Assembly: GCF_900105115.1 (NCBI RefSeq)
Contig: NZ_FNRV01000001.1
Span: forward strand, 5,955,501 to 6,019,500
DNA: 64,000 nucleotides
Reading direction: 5' to 3'
Source: Pseudomonas mohnii
Lineage (GTDB): Bacteria > Pseudomonadota > Gammaproteobacteria > Pseudomonadales > Pseudomonadaceae
Shown piece by piece: positions 36,364-44,593 of this stretch; positions within the stretch are counted from its first letter, which is position 1; each line of letters begins with the position of its first letter. The position numbers and the translations under genes are program-made. Under the pieces are notes generated by a model. It was not told where the DNA came from. It saw only the letters and a program-made list of their open reading frames with translations, and ran no database searches.

Positions 36364-37548
36364 TCAGGGAAAGCGGCAGCTGACCTCGGGCTTGTCGTAG
36401 CCCAGGCTGTCCATTTCGTTGAAGGGGTGCAGAAAGCCATCCTGCGGCGAGGTGCTGACCAGCGCACGGGGTTGCACGATGGGGATCGGCTGGCGCAACT
36501 GGCCGTTCCACGGCCGATAACTGAGCTTGCGCCCCTTGAAGCCGTCCAGCGGCAGTTGATCGCTGATTTCCAGCTGACGGATCGCCATGGGCTCGGTCTG
36601 GCGCAGTTTGCTCACGGCGCTGGCAATGCTGCGCACGGCCATCCATGCGGCGAAATCACGGTCGTTCATCCAGCGCCCGGTCAGGGCTTCGAAACGTTTC
36701 TGTAACTGCGCGGCACCGTAGGTTTCCACGGTTTTGTGCCAGCCCACCGGGGTCAGGCCCTGGGTGCCCGCCACCGGGCGCGGATACCAGGTCTGGTACG
36801 GCACGTATTCACCAAAGTCGCCGCGTTCGTCGGCCACCAACACCACGTCGTATTCAGCGGTCTGGGTGAACAGCGGCATGTCGGCCTGGGCGCTGCGTCG
36901 TTGATCGTTGTCGAAACTCCAGGCTTTTTCCGCCACCAGTTGCACGCCGAAGCGTTTGGCCGCGCGGCGCAGGGCGGCGGCGTAGGCTTGATCGTCTGCG
37001 GTCGGGCCGACGATGAGCAGTGCTCGCTGCCATTTGCGCACCACCAGGAATTGCCCCAGGGCATCGGCGAGCATCGCCCGGCTGGGCAGGCTGTGCAGCA
37101 CATTCGGCAAGCAATCGGTGGTGCGCAGGCTGTCGTCCGGGCTGCCGGCGTTGAACAGCAGGCTGTCGGGAAGTACCGCACTGAGCCGGCGCAGGGTCTC
37201 TGCCGGCGCATTGACCACAAACAGGCGCAGGCCCTGTTCGTGCTGGGCCTGGGCGGCATGGATCAACGCATCCGGGCTGTCGACGCTGGCACTTACCAGG
37301 CTGTAGCTGTGGTTGAGAAAACGCCCGGTGCTGTTGCTGTCAGTGATCGCCAGTTCAGCACCGCGCAACCCGGCATCGGTCGGTTCGGGAATGACGTTCG
37401 ACAGCAGCGGACCCGGGTCGGGGCGATAGCCCAGGTAGCCGATACGCACCTGCAACGGCGCATCGGCGGCCTGGCTTTGAGTCGCCAGCCCCGCCGCGCA
37501 GGCAATCGCCAGCACGTAGAACAAGGCGTAAGGGGCAAGCTGGCGCAT
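36364..37548 (-). CDS. periplasmic binding protein of the PQQ-associated ABC system
   Basis: Protein of 394 residues with a signal peptide (LFYVLAIACAAGLATQSQA) and a type-1 periplasmic binding fold related to leucine/isoleucine/valine-binding proteins ('LQVRIGYLGYRPDPGPLL', 'GAELAITDSN', 'VVNAPAETLRRL', 'WQRALLIVGPTADDQAYAAA', shown in part). The ATG at 37548 has GGAG six bases upstream. It is the first gene of the operon continuing to 33849 and is divergent from the PedS2 unit. Its combination with an export-type permease is unusual. Confidence 0.88.
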   Translation of the reverse strand: MRQLAPYALFYVLAIACAAGLATQSQAADAPLQVRIGYLGYRPDPGPLLSNVIPEPTDAGLRGAELAITDSNSTGRFLNHSYSLVSASVDSPDALIHAAQAQHEQGLRLFVVNAPAETLRRLSAVLPDSLLFNAGSPDDSLRTTDCLPNVLHSLPSRAMLADALGQFLVVRKWQRALLIVGPTADDQAYAAALRRAAKRFGVQLVAEKAWSFDNDQRRSAQADMPLFTQTAEYDVVLVADERGDFGEYVPYQTWYPRPVAGTQGLTPVGWHKTVETYGAAQLQKRFEALTGRWMNDRDFAAWMAVRSIASAVSKLRQTEPMAIRQLEISDQLPLDGFKGRKLSYRPWNGQLRQPIPIVQPRALVSTSPQDGFLHPFNEMDSLGYDKPEVSCRFP

Positions 37549-37624
37549 AGGGCACTCCATTACAGGTAGCGCCAGCATAGGAAGCCTGAAGGCCGGATGA
37601 AATATGCAGAAAGTACCAGCGAGG

Positions 37625-37640
37625 CAGTACCAAGGTAGTA
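37625..37640. promoter_or_regulatory. CAGTACC-AA-GGTAGTA motif in the divergent promoter region
   Basis: The core TACCAAGGTA is a near-perfect palindrome with a two-base centre. It lies 77 bp upstream of the binding-protein gene (minus) and 66 bp before the small peptide gene (plus), so one site may serve both directions. A further GTACC half-site lies at about 37613. Confidence 0.55.
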
Positions 37641-37705
37641 GCTCGCACCGCGCGGTGCGGTTTTAGCATGGGCTAAAACGGCCATGACCCTGGAGGCAAT
37701 CGATC

Positions 37706-37828
37706 ATGCGAATTCTTAAAGCGCTGCTCCTGCCGTTTTTACTGGTCCTGAGCCTGATCGGTGTCGACAAGCTTCACGGCCCGCGCCCCGCGCCGTTGCT
37801 CGTCATGCCCGCGACACCGGGACGCTAG
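37706..37828 (+). CDS. 40-residue single-helix membrane peptide upstream of pedS2
   Basis: A short frame starting ATG at 37706 with GGAGG nine bases upstream. It encodes MRILKALLLPFLLVLSLIGV followed by a proline-rich, positively charged tail, and stops at 37828, only two bases before the pedS2 ATG. The strong ribosome site, coupled spacing and clean hydrophobic helix suggest a real gene. It may be a membrane partner of the sensor kinase or a translational leader. I do not recognise a family. Confidence 0.6.
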   Translation: MRILKALLLPFLLVLSLIGVDKLHGPRPAPLLVMPATPGR

Positions 37829-37830
37829 GC

Positions 37831-39093
37831 ATGTCGGCCCTGTGGCGGATCAACCTCTGGGTGTGCGGTTTTTTCGCCCTGGTCACTTTGGCGTGCATGG
37901 GGTTGCTGGTGCATCAGGCACTGGCGGATGTGGAGCGTGAACTGCAATCCGCCGAAGCGGTGGTCGAGTACCTGAGTGAAACCGCCGAGCGCGATCCTGC
38001 CAGCCTGCAACCACGGCTGACGCGCAGTTTGCGTCACGTGCGGGTGCGCTGGCTCGAGCCGGGCGAAGCGGAACGGCTGCCGGTGCAGGACGGGCTCGAT
38101 GCCTGGCTCGGACGGCTGTTGTTTGCCGAGGCCCGACACAGTGAACGGGTTCTCCAATTGCAGGACGGCCGCCGCGTGCAGATCGTGGTCGATCCACGGG
38201 ATGAAATCGACGAAGTCTGGGATTCTCTCCAACAATTGCTGAGCCTTTGCGGCCTGGCGTTAGCGTTGAGTCTGCTGACCATTCGCTGGGCCGTACGTCG
38301 GGGCCTGGGCCTGCTCGACGACTTGCTGCGCGCCCTGCAGCAGGTCTCCGGCGGCCAGCTCAATGTGCGTTTGCGTGCGCAGGGCCTGCCGGAGGCGCGG
38401 CAACTGGCGACGCATTTCAACCGCATGACCGACGCACTGGAACAGGCGCGGGCCGACAACACCGAACTGACCCAGACGTTGCTGGCGGTGCAGGAACAGG
38501 AACGCACGCAACTGGCGCAGACCCTGCACGACGACCTCGGACAATACCTGGCGGGGATTCGCGCCCAGGCCTGCCTGCTGCGGCTGGTGGCGGATCAGCC
38601 AGACACCGTGGAACGCACAGTGCGTGAGCTCGAACACAACTGCGAACACCTGCAACAGGGCTTTCGGGCGCTGGTGCATGGCCTCTATCCGGTGGTGTTG
38701 CAACATCTGTCATTGTCCGAAGCCTTTGGCTTGCTGGTCGAGCAATGGCAAGGTCGGCAGGGGATCGATTGCCAGTTGAGGGTCAGCGCGCAGTTGCCGC
38801 CGTTGTCCGCACCGGACAAGACTCATCTCTACCGCCTGTTGCAGGAAGCCCTGACCAACATTAGCCGTCACGCCGGCGCCAGTGAGGTGCGGGTTCGCCT
38901 GCAACATCATGGCGGCCATCTGCGCTTGCTGATTCGCGATAACGGTCGCGGCGCCCAACAGCCACCCCGCTCGGGTGTCGGTTTGCATTCGATGTTCGAG
39001 CGCGCCCGCAGCCTGGGCGGCGAGCTGCGGGTGATCAGCCGGCCCGGCGCCGGTTGGGCGCTGGCCTTGAGCATGCCTTTGGAGGTGTCATGA
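37831..39093 (+). CDS. pedS2: sensor histidine kinase PedS2/EraS
   Basis: Membrane kinase of 420 residues with helices at about 8-30 and 132-150 and a small periplasmic domain between them. A HAMP region precedes a HisKA_3-type domain with the phosphoacceptor in 'LAQTLHDDLGQYLAGI' and an ATPase domain ('LLQEALTNISRHAGASEV', 'IRDNGRGAQ', 'GVGLHSMFERARSLGG'). Position and partner correspond to PA1979 (EraS) and P. putida PedS2, which senses lanthanides to switch between PedE and PedH. Confidence 0.9.
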   Translation: MSALWRINLWVCGFFALVTLACMGLLVHQALADVERELQSAEAVVEYLSETAERDPASLQPRLTRSLRHVRVRWLEPGEAERLPVQDGLDAWLGRLLFAEARHSERVLQLQDGRRVQIVVDPRDEIDEVWDSLQQLLSLCGLALALSLLTIRWAVRRGLGLLDDLLRALQQVSGGQLNVRLRAQGLPEARQLATHFNRMTDALEQARADNTELTQTLLAVQEQERTQLAQTLHDDLGQYLAGIRAQACLLRLVADQPDTVERTVRELEHNCEHLQQGFRALVHGLYPVVLQHLSLSEAFGLLVEQWQGRQGIDCQLRVSAQLPPLSAPDKTHLYRLLQEALTNISRHAGASEVRVRLQHHGGHLRLLIRDNGRGAQQPPRSGVGLHSMFERARSLGGELRVISRPGAGWALALSMPLEVS

Positions 39094-39728
39094 ATATTCT
39101 GTTGGTCGATGACCATGCGGTGGTCCGCCAGGGCTACGCGAGTCTGTTGCGCGCGGTGCTGCCGGCAATGGACGTGCGAGAAGCGGCGACCGGCGAGGAA
39201 GCGCTGGCCAGGGTGCAGGAGGCTGTGCCGAATCTGGTGATCATGGATTTCGGTTTGCCGGGGATCAGCGGCCTGGAAACCACACGACGCCTGCGTCAGC
39301 GCCTGCCACAGTTGCGGGTGCTGTTTTTCAGCATGCACGACGAGCTGCCCCTGGTGCGTCAGGCACTGGACGCCGGTGCCTCGGGCTACCTCACCAAAAG
39401 CTCGGCGCCGCAAGTGCTGATCGAAGCGGTGCGGCGGATTCTCGCGGGCCATGCCTACATCGAACAGCCCCTGGCCACCCAACTGGCCTGCCACCCGCAA
39501 CAGGACGCCAGCGATCCGCGTTTGCAGAGCATGACCCAGCGCGAGCTGGAAATTTTCGTGATGATCGCCAAAGGCACCCCGGCCCGGATGATTGCCGAAC
39601 AGCTGAGCATCAGCAGCAAAACAGTCTCCAATCACTTGACGTTGCTCAAGAGCAAGTTGCAGGTCTCGTCCCATGCCGAACTGGTGCACCTGGGCATCGA
39701 CATGGGGGTGGTACGGGTGGCCGGCTGA
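39090..39728 (+). CDS. pedR2: LuxR-family response regulator PedR2/EraR
   Basis: Regulator of 212 residues, partner of PedS2. The receiver has 'NILLVDDHAVVRQGYASLLR', phosphoacceptor D in 'LVIMDFGLPGISG' and K in 'GYLTKSS'; the LuxR helix-turn-helix includes 'MTQRELEIFVMIAKGTPAR' and 'LSISSKTVSNHLTLLKSKL'. The ATG at 39090 overlaps the pedS2 stop (ATGA) and is preceded by GGAGG, so the longer frame at 39054 is not used. In P. putida this regulator activates pedE and represses pedH unless lanthanides are present. Confidence 0.92.
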   Translation: MNILLVDDHAVVRQGYASLLRAVLPAMDVREAATGEEALARVQEAVPNLVIMDFGLPGISGLETTRRLRQRLPQLRVLFFSMHDELPLVRQALDAGASGYLTKSSAPQVLIEAVRRILAGHAYIEQPLATQLACHPQQDASDPRLQSMTQRELEIFVMIAKGTPARMIAEQLSISSKTVSNHLTLLKSKLQVSSHAELVHLGIDMGVVRVAG

Positions 39729-39745
39729 TTCACCGCCTTGTGCCT

Positions 39746-40258
39746 GTGTAGGAGCGAGCCTGCTCGCGAAGAACGTCAACGAAAACGCGGGCGAGCCTGA
39801 TGCCCCGTGGCGCTCTCGGGTTTTTCGCTTGTGCCTGTGTAGGAGCGAGCCTGCTCGCGAAGAACGTCAACGATAACGCGGGGAGCCTGATGCCCCGCGG
39901 CGCGCTCAGGTTCTTCGCGAGCAGGCTCGCTCCTACAAAAGAGCAAGCATCGACATCTGCTTGCGAAGAACGTCAACGATAACGCGGGGAGCCTGATGCC
40001 CCGCGGCGCTCTCGGGTTTTTCGCGAGCAGGCTCGCTCCTACAAAAGAGCAAGCATCGACATCTGCTCGCGAAGAACGTCAACGATAACGCGGGGAGTCT
40101 GATGCCCCGTGGCGCTCTCGGGTTTTTCGCGAGCAGGCTCGCTCCTACAAAAGAGCAAGCATCGACATCTGCTCGCGAAGAACGTCAACGATAACGCGGG
40201 GAGCCTGATGCCCCGTGGCGCTCTCGGGTTTTTCGCGAGCAGGCTCGCTCCTGCAGAA
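39746..40258. repeat. tandem REP/BIME array with 106-bp period
   Basis: This fills the 539-bp gap between pedR2 and the pentapeptide gene. The landmark AAGAACGTCAACGATAAC recurs at 39860, 39966, 40072 and 40178, exactly 106 bp apart, with a variant copy 91 bp earlier (39769). Each unit holds the REP GGAGCGAGCCTGCTCGCGAA or its inverse and a spacer with GCGGGGAGCCTGATGCCCCG. I see no gene or promoter here. Confidence 0.92.
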
Positions 40259-40267
40259 GAGGGGGGG

Positions 40268-40915
40268 TTAGCGATTCCAGGTGGTCGGGCAGCCGCTGCA
40301 GCCCTCCATGTTTGCATCCTGAAAATTCGCGTAGTGCTGGCGCGAGCCGTTGAGGTTGGCGCCTTCCAGGTTGCTTTCGCCCAGCTTGGCTTCTTGCAGA
40401 TTGGCATCACTGAGATTCGCGCCTTTGAGATCGGCCTTGCTCAGCCAGGTCATTTCCAGATCGGCGGCCCGCAGGTTGGCGTTGTGCAGTTTGGCCCCGG
40501 AGAGGCGGGCGAATTGCAGGTAAGCGCCGCTGAGGTTGGCGTCCTGGAGCTGCGCGCCCTGGGCGAACAGGCCCCAGCCCTGGATCGCGATCAATGTTGC
40601 GCCGCTGAAATCAGCTAACCGCAGATTGCTTTGCTGCAGGCTGGCGCGAGTCAGGTTGGCGCCCTGCAGCCGGGCTTTTTCCAGATTGGCCAGGTCGAGG
40701 TTGGCGTGGCGCAGGTCGGCATCGCGCAGGTCGGCGCCGGCCAGGTTCATGTTGCGCAAGTCCTGATTGCTCAGGTTGGCGCCCCTGAGATTGGCGCCGG
40801 GGCACTGACTGTGTTCGGCGAGGGTGCAGCCGTTGATGACCAGCGGGGCGTCGTCGCCCTCATCGGCCTGGGCCAGGGAAAAACTCAAGAGCAGTAGGAA
40901 GGGCAGGTATTTCAT
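40268..40915 (-). CDS. exported pentapeptide-repeat protein
   Basis: Protein of 215 residues with a signal peptide (MKYLPFLLLLSFSLAQA). From about residue 40 the sequence is a nearly continuous run of pentapeptide repeats of the A(N/D)Lxx type (ANLRG ANLSN, ADLRD ADLRH ANLDL), broken near 'IAIQGWGLFAQ'. It ends with a short Cys-containing tail (EGCSGC). The right-handed beta-helix is likely periplasmic. It follows pedE in the same direction after 182 bp, as in P. putida. The function is unknown; target-mimic activity toward gyrase, known for cytoplasmic members, is unlikely in the periplasm. Confidence 0.88.
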   Translation of the reverse strand: MKYLPFLLLLSFSLAQADEGDDAPLVINGCTLAEHSQCPGANLRGANLSNQDLRNMNLAGADLRDADLRHANLDLANLEKARLQGANLTRASLQQSNLRLADFSGATLIAIQGWGLFAQGAQLQDANLSGAYLQFARLSGAKLHNANLRAADLEMTWLSKADLKGANLSDANLQEAKLGESNLEGANLNGSRQHYANFQDANMEGCSGCPTTWNR

Positions 40916-40937
40916 CACGAGACCTCTGGTGTTCCGG

Positions 40938-41082
40938 TGGCGAGGGAGCTTGTCGACGTGTCGAATCGTCCCGCTCGGCGGCGCAGCAGTCACAAGACCT
41001 GAGCGCAGGGTGTGGCTGAAGGAATGCCGGGGCCGCTTCGCAGCCCGACGGGAGCAAGCTCCCTCGCCACAAAGGCGGCCCC
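40938..41082. repeat. inverted REP pair (GTGGCGAGGG class) between pedE and pentapeptide gene
   Basis: GTGGCGAGGGAGCTTG at the left and CAAGCTCCCTCGCCAC at the right face each other across about 100 bp. The pair can fold into a stable stem after pedE and may reduce readthrough. Confidence 0.75.
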
Positions 41083-41097
41083 GCATTCTCGGAAGGC

Positions 41098-42990
41098 TTA
41101 CTTCTGGGCGGTCTTGTTATCCCAGCTCGGAATCTTGAACACCCAGAACGACCCGCCCTGTGCCACGGGTTTGGTCAGTTCGGCCATGTCGCCGCCCCAC
41201 AACGGTACGGCGCCGCCATAACCGACGGTCACGCCGATGTACTGCTCGCCATCCTGTTCCCAGGTGATCGGTGGCGAGACGATGCCGCTGCCGGTCTGGA
41301 ACTTCCACAGCTCCTTGCCGGTTTTGGCGTCGAAGGCCTTGAAGAAGCCGTCGCCGGTACCGGTGAACACTAGGTTGCCCTTGGTCGCCAGTACGCCGGC
41401 CCACAATGGCAGATGCTCCTTGTGCTCCCACACCACTTTGCCCGTGGTCGGGTTCATCGCCCGCAGGGTGCCGACGTGATCGTCGTACATGCGCTTGATG
41501 CGGAATCCCATGCCCAGATACGCCGAGCCCTTCTTGTAGCTGACCTCTTCGGTCCAGTATTCCTCTTTCCACTGGTTGCCCGGAATGTAGAACAGCCCCG
41601 TGTCCTGGCTGTAGGCCATCGGGTTCCAGTTTTTGCCGCCGAGGAACGGCGGCGAGACTTCCACCGGTTTGCCTTTGGTCTCGCCCGGCAGTGGCTTGGC
41701 CGGACGCTGGCCCTCGTTCTCTACCGGGCGTCCGGTCTTGAGGTCGATGTGGCTGGCCCAGGTGATGTTGTCGACGAAGGGAAACGCGTTCTGCAATTTG
41801 CCGTTGTTGCGATCGACCACGTAGAAGAAGCCGTTACGGTCCGCGTGGCCGGTGGCCTTGACCGTTTTACCGTCCTTGTCCTTGTAGTCGAACAGCACCA
41901 GCTCATTGTTGCCGGAGAAGTCCCAGGCATCGTTCGGGGTGTGCTGGTAGAACCATTTCACCTCGCCGGTACTCGGGTCGACGCCGACCTGGCCCGAGGT
42001 GTAGAGGCTGTCGTAGTCGTGGGGATTGCCGTCCTTGGAGGTGCGCGCCCAGGTGTTCCACGGCCCGGGGTTACCGGCGCCAACGATGATGGTGTTGGTC
42101 TCCGGGTCGAAACTGGCGCTCTGCCAAGGGGCGCCACCGCCATGGCTCCAGGCCTCGACCTTGCCGGTTTCGGTGGTCGGGTCATTCGGCCAGGACGGTG
42201 CCTTGACGTCGCCGGTCGGGGTGCTGTCCTTGCCGTTCAAACGGCCCATGTGGCCTTCGACGAAGGGCCGCATCCAGACTTCTTCGCCTGTGTCCGGGTC
42301 GCGGGCAAACAATTGCCCGACGACGCCGAACTCATCACCGGAGCTGCCGTGAATCAGCAGCACCTTGCCACTGGTCTTGTCTTTGATCAGCACCGGGGCG
42401 CCGGTCATGGTGTAGCCGGCGGCGTGGTCGCCGAACTTCTTGTTCCAGACCACCTTGCCGGTGTTCTTGTCCAGGGCGATCAGCCGTGCATCGAGGGTGC
42501 CGAAGTAGATCTTGTCGCCATAGATGGCGGCGCCGCGATTGACCACGTCGCAGCACGGGCGAATGTTGTCCGGCAAGCGATGGTTATAGGTCCACAGGCG
42601 CTTGCCGGTCTTGGCGTCCAGGGCAAATACCCGCGAGTAGGAACCGGTGACGTACACCACGCCTTCGCTGACGATGGCCTGGGATTCCTGGCCGCGTTGC
42701 TTCTCATCGCCGAACGAGTAGGACCAGGCCGGCGTCAGCTTGAACACGTTCTTGTCGTTGACCTGGGCCAGCGGGCTCCAGCGCTGGGCGTTGGTGCCCA
42801 TGCCGTATTGCAGCACATCCTTGGTGGTCAGGTGATCGTTGGCAATGTCTTCCCAACTCACATTGCCGGTGGGGGCAGCGGGGGCTGTCGCGGCGTAGCT
42901 GGCCGCGCTCAGGGACACACTGCCCACCAGCAGAAAAGCCTGCACGGCGAGTGTCAGCGGGGAAAGGGCGGGTAGCGATCTTATTGTCAT
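41098..42990 (-). CDS. pedE: PQQ-dependent alcohol dehydrogenase, calcium type (PedE/ExaA)
   Basis: Periplasmic quinoprotein of 630 residues with signal peptide (ending near 'SAASYA') and an eight-bladed propeller. The vicinal cysteine pair next to PQQ is in 'IRPCCDVVNRG', and the catalytic aspartate in 'NDAWDFSGNNELV'. Two residues after that aspartate stands Ser, not Asp, the mark of calcium-dependent enzymes. It oxidises ethanol, phenylethanol and similar alcohols and passes electrons to the cytochrome encoded divergently. The ATG at 42990 begins a proper signal peptide; the open frame beyond it is spurious. Confidence 0.94.
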   Translation of the reverse strand: MTIRSLPALSPLTLAVQAFLLVGSVSLSAASYAATAPAAPTGNVSWEDIANDHLTTKDVLQYGMGTNAQRWSPLAQVNDKNVFKLTPAWSYSFGDEKQRGQESQAIVSEGVVYVTGSYSRVFALDAKTGKRLWTYNHRLPDNIRPCCDVVNRGAAIYGDKIYFGTLDARLIALDKNTGKVVWNKKFGDHAAGYTMTGAPVLIKDKTSGKVLLIHGSSGDEFGVVGQLFARDPDTGEEVWMRPFVEGHMGRLNGKDSTPTGDVKAPSWPNDPTTETGKVEAWSHGGGAPWQSASFDPETNTIIVGAGNPGPWNTWARTSKDGNPHDYDSLYTSGQVGVDPSTGEVKWFYQHTPNDAWDFSGNNELVLFDYKDKDGKTVKATGHADRNGFFYVVDRNNGKLQNAFPFVDNITWASHIDLKTGRPVENEGQRPAKPLPGETKGKPVEVSPPFLGGKNWNPMAYSQDTGLFYIPGNQWKEEYWTEEVSYKKGSAYLGMGFRIKRMYDDHVGTLRAMNPTTGKVVWEHKEHLPLWAGVLATKGNLVFTGTGDGFFKAFDAKTGKELWKFQTGSGIVSPPITWEQDGEQYIGVTVGYGGAVPLWGGDMAELTKPVAQGGSFWVFKIPSWDNKTAQK

Positions 42991-43123
42991 GGTTGCAGTT
43001 CCCAGTGGAGGTTTTGGCCTGCACAGGTTGGTGCGCGCAGCGTTTGCCGGATACGGAAAAAGTCCCGCTGTGGCCGGGAAGACTTCCCGTACCGCACCTG
43101 ATTTGGGTGTGCGCCACAAGCCC

Positions 43124-43139
43124 TACTACCAAGGTACTG
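43124..43139. promoter_or_regulatory. TACTACCAAGGTACTG motif in the pedE-pedF divergent region
   Basis: The core TACCAAGGTA (43127-43136) equals that at 37628. Read on the pedF strand the site has the same orientation as the sites at 33809 and 37625 have relative to their genes. It lies 105 bp before the pedF ATG and 134 bp before the pedE ATG and is a candidate operator for ErbR or PedR2. Confidence 0.55.
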
Positions 43140-43243
43140 GGCCGCGACCACCAAAGCAGCATGGGGCCAGCGCGGCGGGGTTCCTAAGATGGTTGCCATA
43201 GCCTCTGCCAAGAGGTTTTGCGTGCAATCCTGAGGGCATAACA

Positions 43244-43705
43244 ATGACAACAAAACGCAACGCCTTGCTCGTTGCCGGACTGCTGGCCGGCTTTATCAGT
43301 GCAGGTTCCGTATGGGCCCACGGCAACGTGGTGCCACAAGCCGTCGAAACCAAAGGCCTGACGCCCATCAAGGATGCCGGGGTGAAGGTGGATGGCGATG
43401 GCTGGGCCGCCGTGAACCCGTACCGCAATTCTCCTGAACACGACAAGGCCCTGGAAATCGGCTCATCGGCCTATAACCAGAACTGCGCGGCCTGTCACGG
43501 CCTGGAAGCCAAGTCGGGCGGTATCGCACCGGACTTGCGCATGCTCGATGTTGGCGACGCCGGTGATGAATGGTTCGTCGAACGGGTACGTCACGGGGCC
43601 GTGCGTGACGGTCGGGTCTACATGCCGAAAATGGCCGACTACCTGAGCCAGGAAGCCCTGTGGGCGGTCCGCACTTATCTGGACAGCGTCCACGTCGAGG
43701 AATAA
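43244..43705 (+). CDS. pedF: cytochrome c550 (PedF/ExaB)
   Basis: Periplasmic cytochrome of 153 residues. The signal peptide ends near 'SAGSVWAHG'; heme c is attached at 'CAACH' (in 'NQNCAACHGLEAKSG') and the axial methionine is likely in 'VYMPKMADYL'. It is the natural electron acceptor of quinoprotein ethanol dehydrogenase in pseudomonads. It heads an operon of four genes (pedF, binding protein, SoxYZ-like, hydrolase) with gaps of 3, 9 and 16 bp. Confidence 0.95.
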   Translation: MTTKRNALLVAGLLAGFISAGSVWAHGNVVPQAVETKGLTPIKDAGVKVDGDGWAAVNPYRNSPEHDKALEIGSSAYNQNCAACHGLEAKSGGIAPDLRMLDVGDAGDEWFVERVRHGAVRDGRVYMPKMADYLSQEALWAVRTYLDSVHVEE

Positions 43706-43708
43706 CCC

Positions 43709-44584
43709 ATGCGCCTGCTCGCGGTGTTGATCAGCGTTGTGTGGCTGTGCTGCCAGCCGGTGCAGGCGCAGGTGCGCAACTATGACGAAATGATCGCCGC
43801 CGGGGAACTGAAGGTAGCGGTCTACAAGGACTTCGCGCCCTACAGTTTTGAAGACGCCGGGCAGCCCCGGGGTGTTGATGTCGAACTCGCCCAGGCGCTG
43901 GCCAAGGCACTGGGTGTGCGCCTGACACTGATCTGGGCGCCGGCCGGGGAAAAACTCGACGACGACCTGCGCGACTACATCTGGCGTGCCAGCCAACTGC
44001 ACAAGCAGCAACTGGCCGATCTGATGATGCGCGTGCCCTACGACCGCGATTACGCGCAGAAGCGCAACGAATTCGGCGAGATGGAAAACGGTCATGTGGT
44101 GATGTTCGGGCCTTACCAGAATGAGCAATGGCAAGTGGCCTACGACCGTCGGCGACTGGACAAGGTCGGCAGTGTCGCGGTGTTCGAGCAGCACCCGATC
44201 GGCGTCGAAGTCGACAGCGTGCCGTCGTTCTACCTGACCTCGGTGTTCAACGGCATGCTCGCCGGCAAGACCCATCACTACCCGGGCGTACCCCAGGCGT
44301 TTGCGGCGATGAAGGCCGGTGAGGTCGACGCGGTGATGGCCATGCGCGGCGAGATCGACTGGCAGGTGCACGAGGCTGCCGACCCGCAAGTGGCGCTGGC
44401 GGAAAACGCTTATCCGAACATGGGCAAACAGCTCTGGGAAATCGGCATGGCCGTGCACGAAAGCAACCGACAACTGGCCTATGCCGTGGAAGAGGCGCTG
44501 GAAGGCCTGATCCGCGAGGGTTCGGTGAAAACGATCTATGGCCATTACGGCCTGCGTTATGACGTACCCGAGATGTATCAATAG
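43709..44584 (+). CDS. quinoprotein-associated periplasmic binding protein (MxaJ/XoxJ-like)
   Basis: Protein of 291 residues with a signal peptide (LLAVLISVVWLCCQPVQA) and a family-3 solute-binding fold ('GELKVAVYKDFAPYSFEDAG', 'GVDVELAQALAKALGVRLTL', 'GEVDAVMAMRGEID'). Proteins of this kind accompany methanol and lanthanide dehydrogenases (XoxJ/MxaJ) and may activate the enzyme rather than transport a solute. It follows pedF by 3 bp. No ABC permease is near. Confidence 0.85.
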   Translation: MRLLAVLISVVWLCCQPVQAQVRNYDEMIAAGELKVAVYKDFAPYSFEDAGQPRGVDVELAQALAKALGVRLTLIWAPAGEKLDDDLRDYIWRASQLHKQQLADLMMRVPYDRDYAQKRNEFGEMENGHVVMFGPYQNEQWQVAYDRRRLDKVGSVAVFEQHPIGVEVDSVPSFYLTSVFNGMLAGKTHHYPGVPQAFAAMKAGEVDAVMAMRGEIDWQVHEAADPQVALAENAYPNMGKQLWEIGMAVHESNRQLAYAVEEALEGLIREGSVKTIYGHYGLRYDVPEMYQ

Positions 44585-44593
44585 GAGCGGGCA

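Noticed and set aside
39746..40258. CRISPR-like array
   Set aside because: The units repeat completely, without unique spacers; the repeated part is a REP palindrome with constant flanks, and no cas genes are present.
41413..42975. Plus-strand open frame of 520 codons
   Set aside because: Antisense to pedE; no start context and no recognisable domain.
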